This document shows positions 63,001 through 64,000 of a stretch of DNA of 64,000 bases, piece by piece. Numbering within the stretch: the first letter of the stretch is position 1; every line of letters starts with the position of its first letter. The position numbers and the translations under genes were made by a program. The DNA comes from Planctomycetales bacterium 10988 (GTDB lineage: Bacteria; Planctomycetota; Planctomycetia; Pirellulales; Pb10988). The stretch is taken from contig CP043547.1 in NCBI GenBank assembly GCA_009664345.1, forward strand, positions 806,001 through 870,000. The letters run 5' to 3'. A model generated the notes under the pieces. That model saw only the letters and a program-made list of their open reading frames with translations. It was not told the DNA's origin and made no database searches.

Positions 63001-64000
63001 ATGACGCAGAAATCTTTTTCCATCCCCACCATCGTTCATCACAAGCCTAGCAATCAAGCCCGCGTTCGTATCCATGACCGCGATTTTTATCTGGGGAAAT
63101 ATGGCTCGATTGAGTCGCAAGAACGCTACCGTCGGATCCTGGCCGAATGGCTCTCTACCGGGCAAATTCCGAGCACGCCTGCGGAATCTAAGCAAGCAGC
63201 CCCTTTCGCGATCGATGAACTGATTCTTTCCTACTGGAAGTTCGCCAAAGGCTATTATCGCAAGCAGGGCCAACCTACCAGTGAGCAGAACCTGATCCGT
63301 GACTCTCTCAAAGTTCTCAGAGAACATTATGGCTCGACAGCGGTTCGTGAGTTCGGCCCCCTTCGACTCAAGGCCGTTCGCGAGGCGATGGTTCAAATGG
63401 GTTGGTGTCGCAACGAGATCAACAAAAAGGTCGGGCGAATCCGAAGGTGCTTTCGCTGGGGTGTCGAAAATGAACTCGTCCCTCCCGAAGTCTATCAAGG
63501 CCTTCAAGCCATCACGGGGCTGAGGAAGGGACGTTGCGAGGCAAAGGAATCAAGCCCTGTCCTCCCTCTCGAAACCGAGGAAATCAACGCCACGCTTCCT
63601 CACACTTCTTCTCAAGTTCGTGATATGATCCGCCTTCAAGTGCTGGCGGGGTGTCGTCCTGGCGAGATTGTGAGCCTTCACCCCTGCGATGTGAATCGCG
63701 ATCAAGAGGTTTGGGAGTATCGACCGCAGTCGCACAAAACCGAGCATCATGGCCGCGAGCGGGTCATCTTCTTCGGACCTCGTGCCCAAGGCATCCTTAC
63801 TTCCTATCTCGACAACCGCCCCGCTGAAGCCCCCTGTTTTTCGCCAGCGGAAGCGGAATCCCAACGGATGATCGAACTACGCAAGCGACGGAAAACAAAA
63901 GTCCAGCCTTCGCAAATCGATCGCTCCAAGCAGGAACCTGAGCGAAAGCCAGGAGATGGTTACACAGTCGATAGCTATCGCCGGGCGATTCATCGAGCCT
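63001..64000 (+). CDS. tyrosine recombinase / phage-type integrase (partial, 3' cut by window)
   Basis: 333 codons are visible from ATG 63001 and the frame is still open at the window edge. The N terminus (FSIPTIVHHKPSNQARVRIHDRDFYLGKYGS) is the planctomycete integrase-type beginning. A core-binding helix region covers about 75-175 and the catalytic domain starts with LQVLAGCRPGEIVSL, which carries the first catalytic Arg (box I). The box II His-x-x-Arg and active Tyr would lie beyond the edge. It could be a lone chromosomal recombinase of the type abundant in planctomycetes, or the end of a mobile island to the right. Confidence 0.85.
   Translation, partial: MTQKSFSIPTIVHHKPSNQARVRIHDRDFYLGKYGSIESQERYRRILAEWLSTGQIPSTPAESKQAAPFAIDELILSYWKFAKGYYRKQGQPTSEQNLIRDSLKVLREHYGSTAVREFGPLRLKAVREAMVQMGWCRNEINKKVGRIRRCFRWGVENELVPPEVYQGLQAITGLRKGRCEAKESSPVLPLETEEINATLPHTSSQVRDMIRLQVLAGCRPGEIVSLHPCDVNRDQEVWEYRPQSHKTEHHGRERVIFFGPRAQGILTSYLDNRPAEAPCFSPAEAESQRMIELRKRRKTKVQPSQIDRSKQEPERKPGDGYTVDSYRRAIHRA

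Overview
The window comes from a planctomycete, most likely a marine Pirellulales-like lineage of moderate GC. The signature families are a paired PSCyt1/DUF1549/DUF1553 protein and DUF1501 protein, six formylglycine-type sulfatases, Tat-exported Gfo/Idh/MocA and TIM-barrel sugar enzymes, LEPR-XLL-type giant surface proteins with ELWxxDGT, Ig-like and FG-GAP repeats, and a planctomycete-style EF-Tu with an altered switch I. No rRNA, tRNA or CRISPR array was found. Both window edges cut genes.

Layout. 1-10.1 kb: the end of an unknown gene, two secreted esterases, the PSCyt/DUF1501 pair, an aldo/keto reductase, a metallophosphoesterase and a Tat-exported TIM-barrel protein. 10.2-14.9 kb: a leftward three-gene unit (Kelch/EF-hand protein, ApbE-DUF2271 fusion, PepSY membrane protein) behind a near-consensus Fur box, so probably an iron-responsive envelope redox module. 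15.3-17.5 kb: a stand-alone EF-Tu paralog between intrinsic terminators, then a DUF434 protein. 17.7-22.5 kb: a rightward redox cluster. It holds a NirB-like FAD/[2Fe-2S] oxidoreductase fused to a membrane domain with two His pairs spaced for two b haems, a cytochrome with 11 predicted c haems, a monohaem DUF3365 lipoprotein and a single-domain globin. The gene order reads as an electron route from NAD(P)H across the membrane to periplasmic cytochromes, with the globin pointing to NO or O2 chemistry.

22.5-30.7 kb: a leftward carbohydrate-sulfate catabolic cluster (three sulfatases, an alpha/beta hydrolase, a sugar isomerase/epimerase-like protein, a Gfo/Idh oxidoreductase). 30.7-37.0 kb: a tightly overlapping MoxR-DUF58-DUF4381-BatA-BatB-TPR-BatD operon. 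37.0-40.2 kb: two tandem sulfatase paralogs with CTAGR active sites. 40.4-46.8 kb: a five-gene operon of ECF sigma factor, FecR-like regulator, Tat-exported FAD oxidoreductase, membrane protein with a DUF2271-like domain, and sulfatase, closed by a strong terminator. This is one of the two most interesting systems here.

47.2-62.4 kb: two convergent giant repeat proteins (2388 and 1711 aa) that share the same N-terminal motif, domain order and C-terminal tail. Between them is a GC-rich pile-up of insertion sequences: a 3' IS remnant, a frameshifted IS5-family element and a truncated IS427-group element. A decayed third copy of the tail coding sequence also lies there. The window ends with the first 333 codons of a tyrosine recombinase preceded by an 18-bp perfect palindrome.
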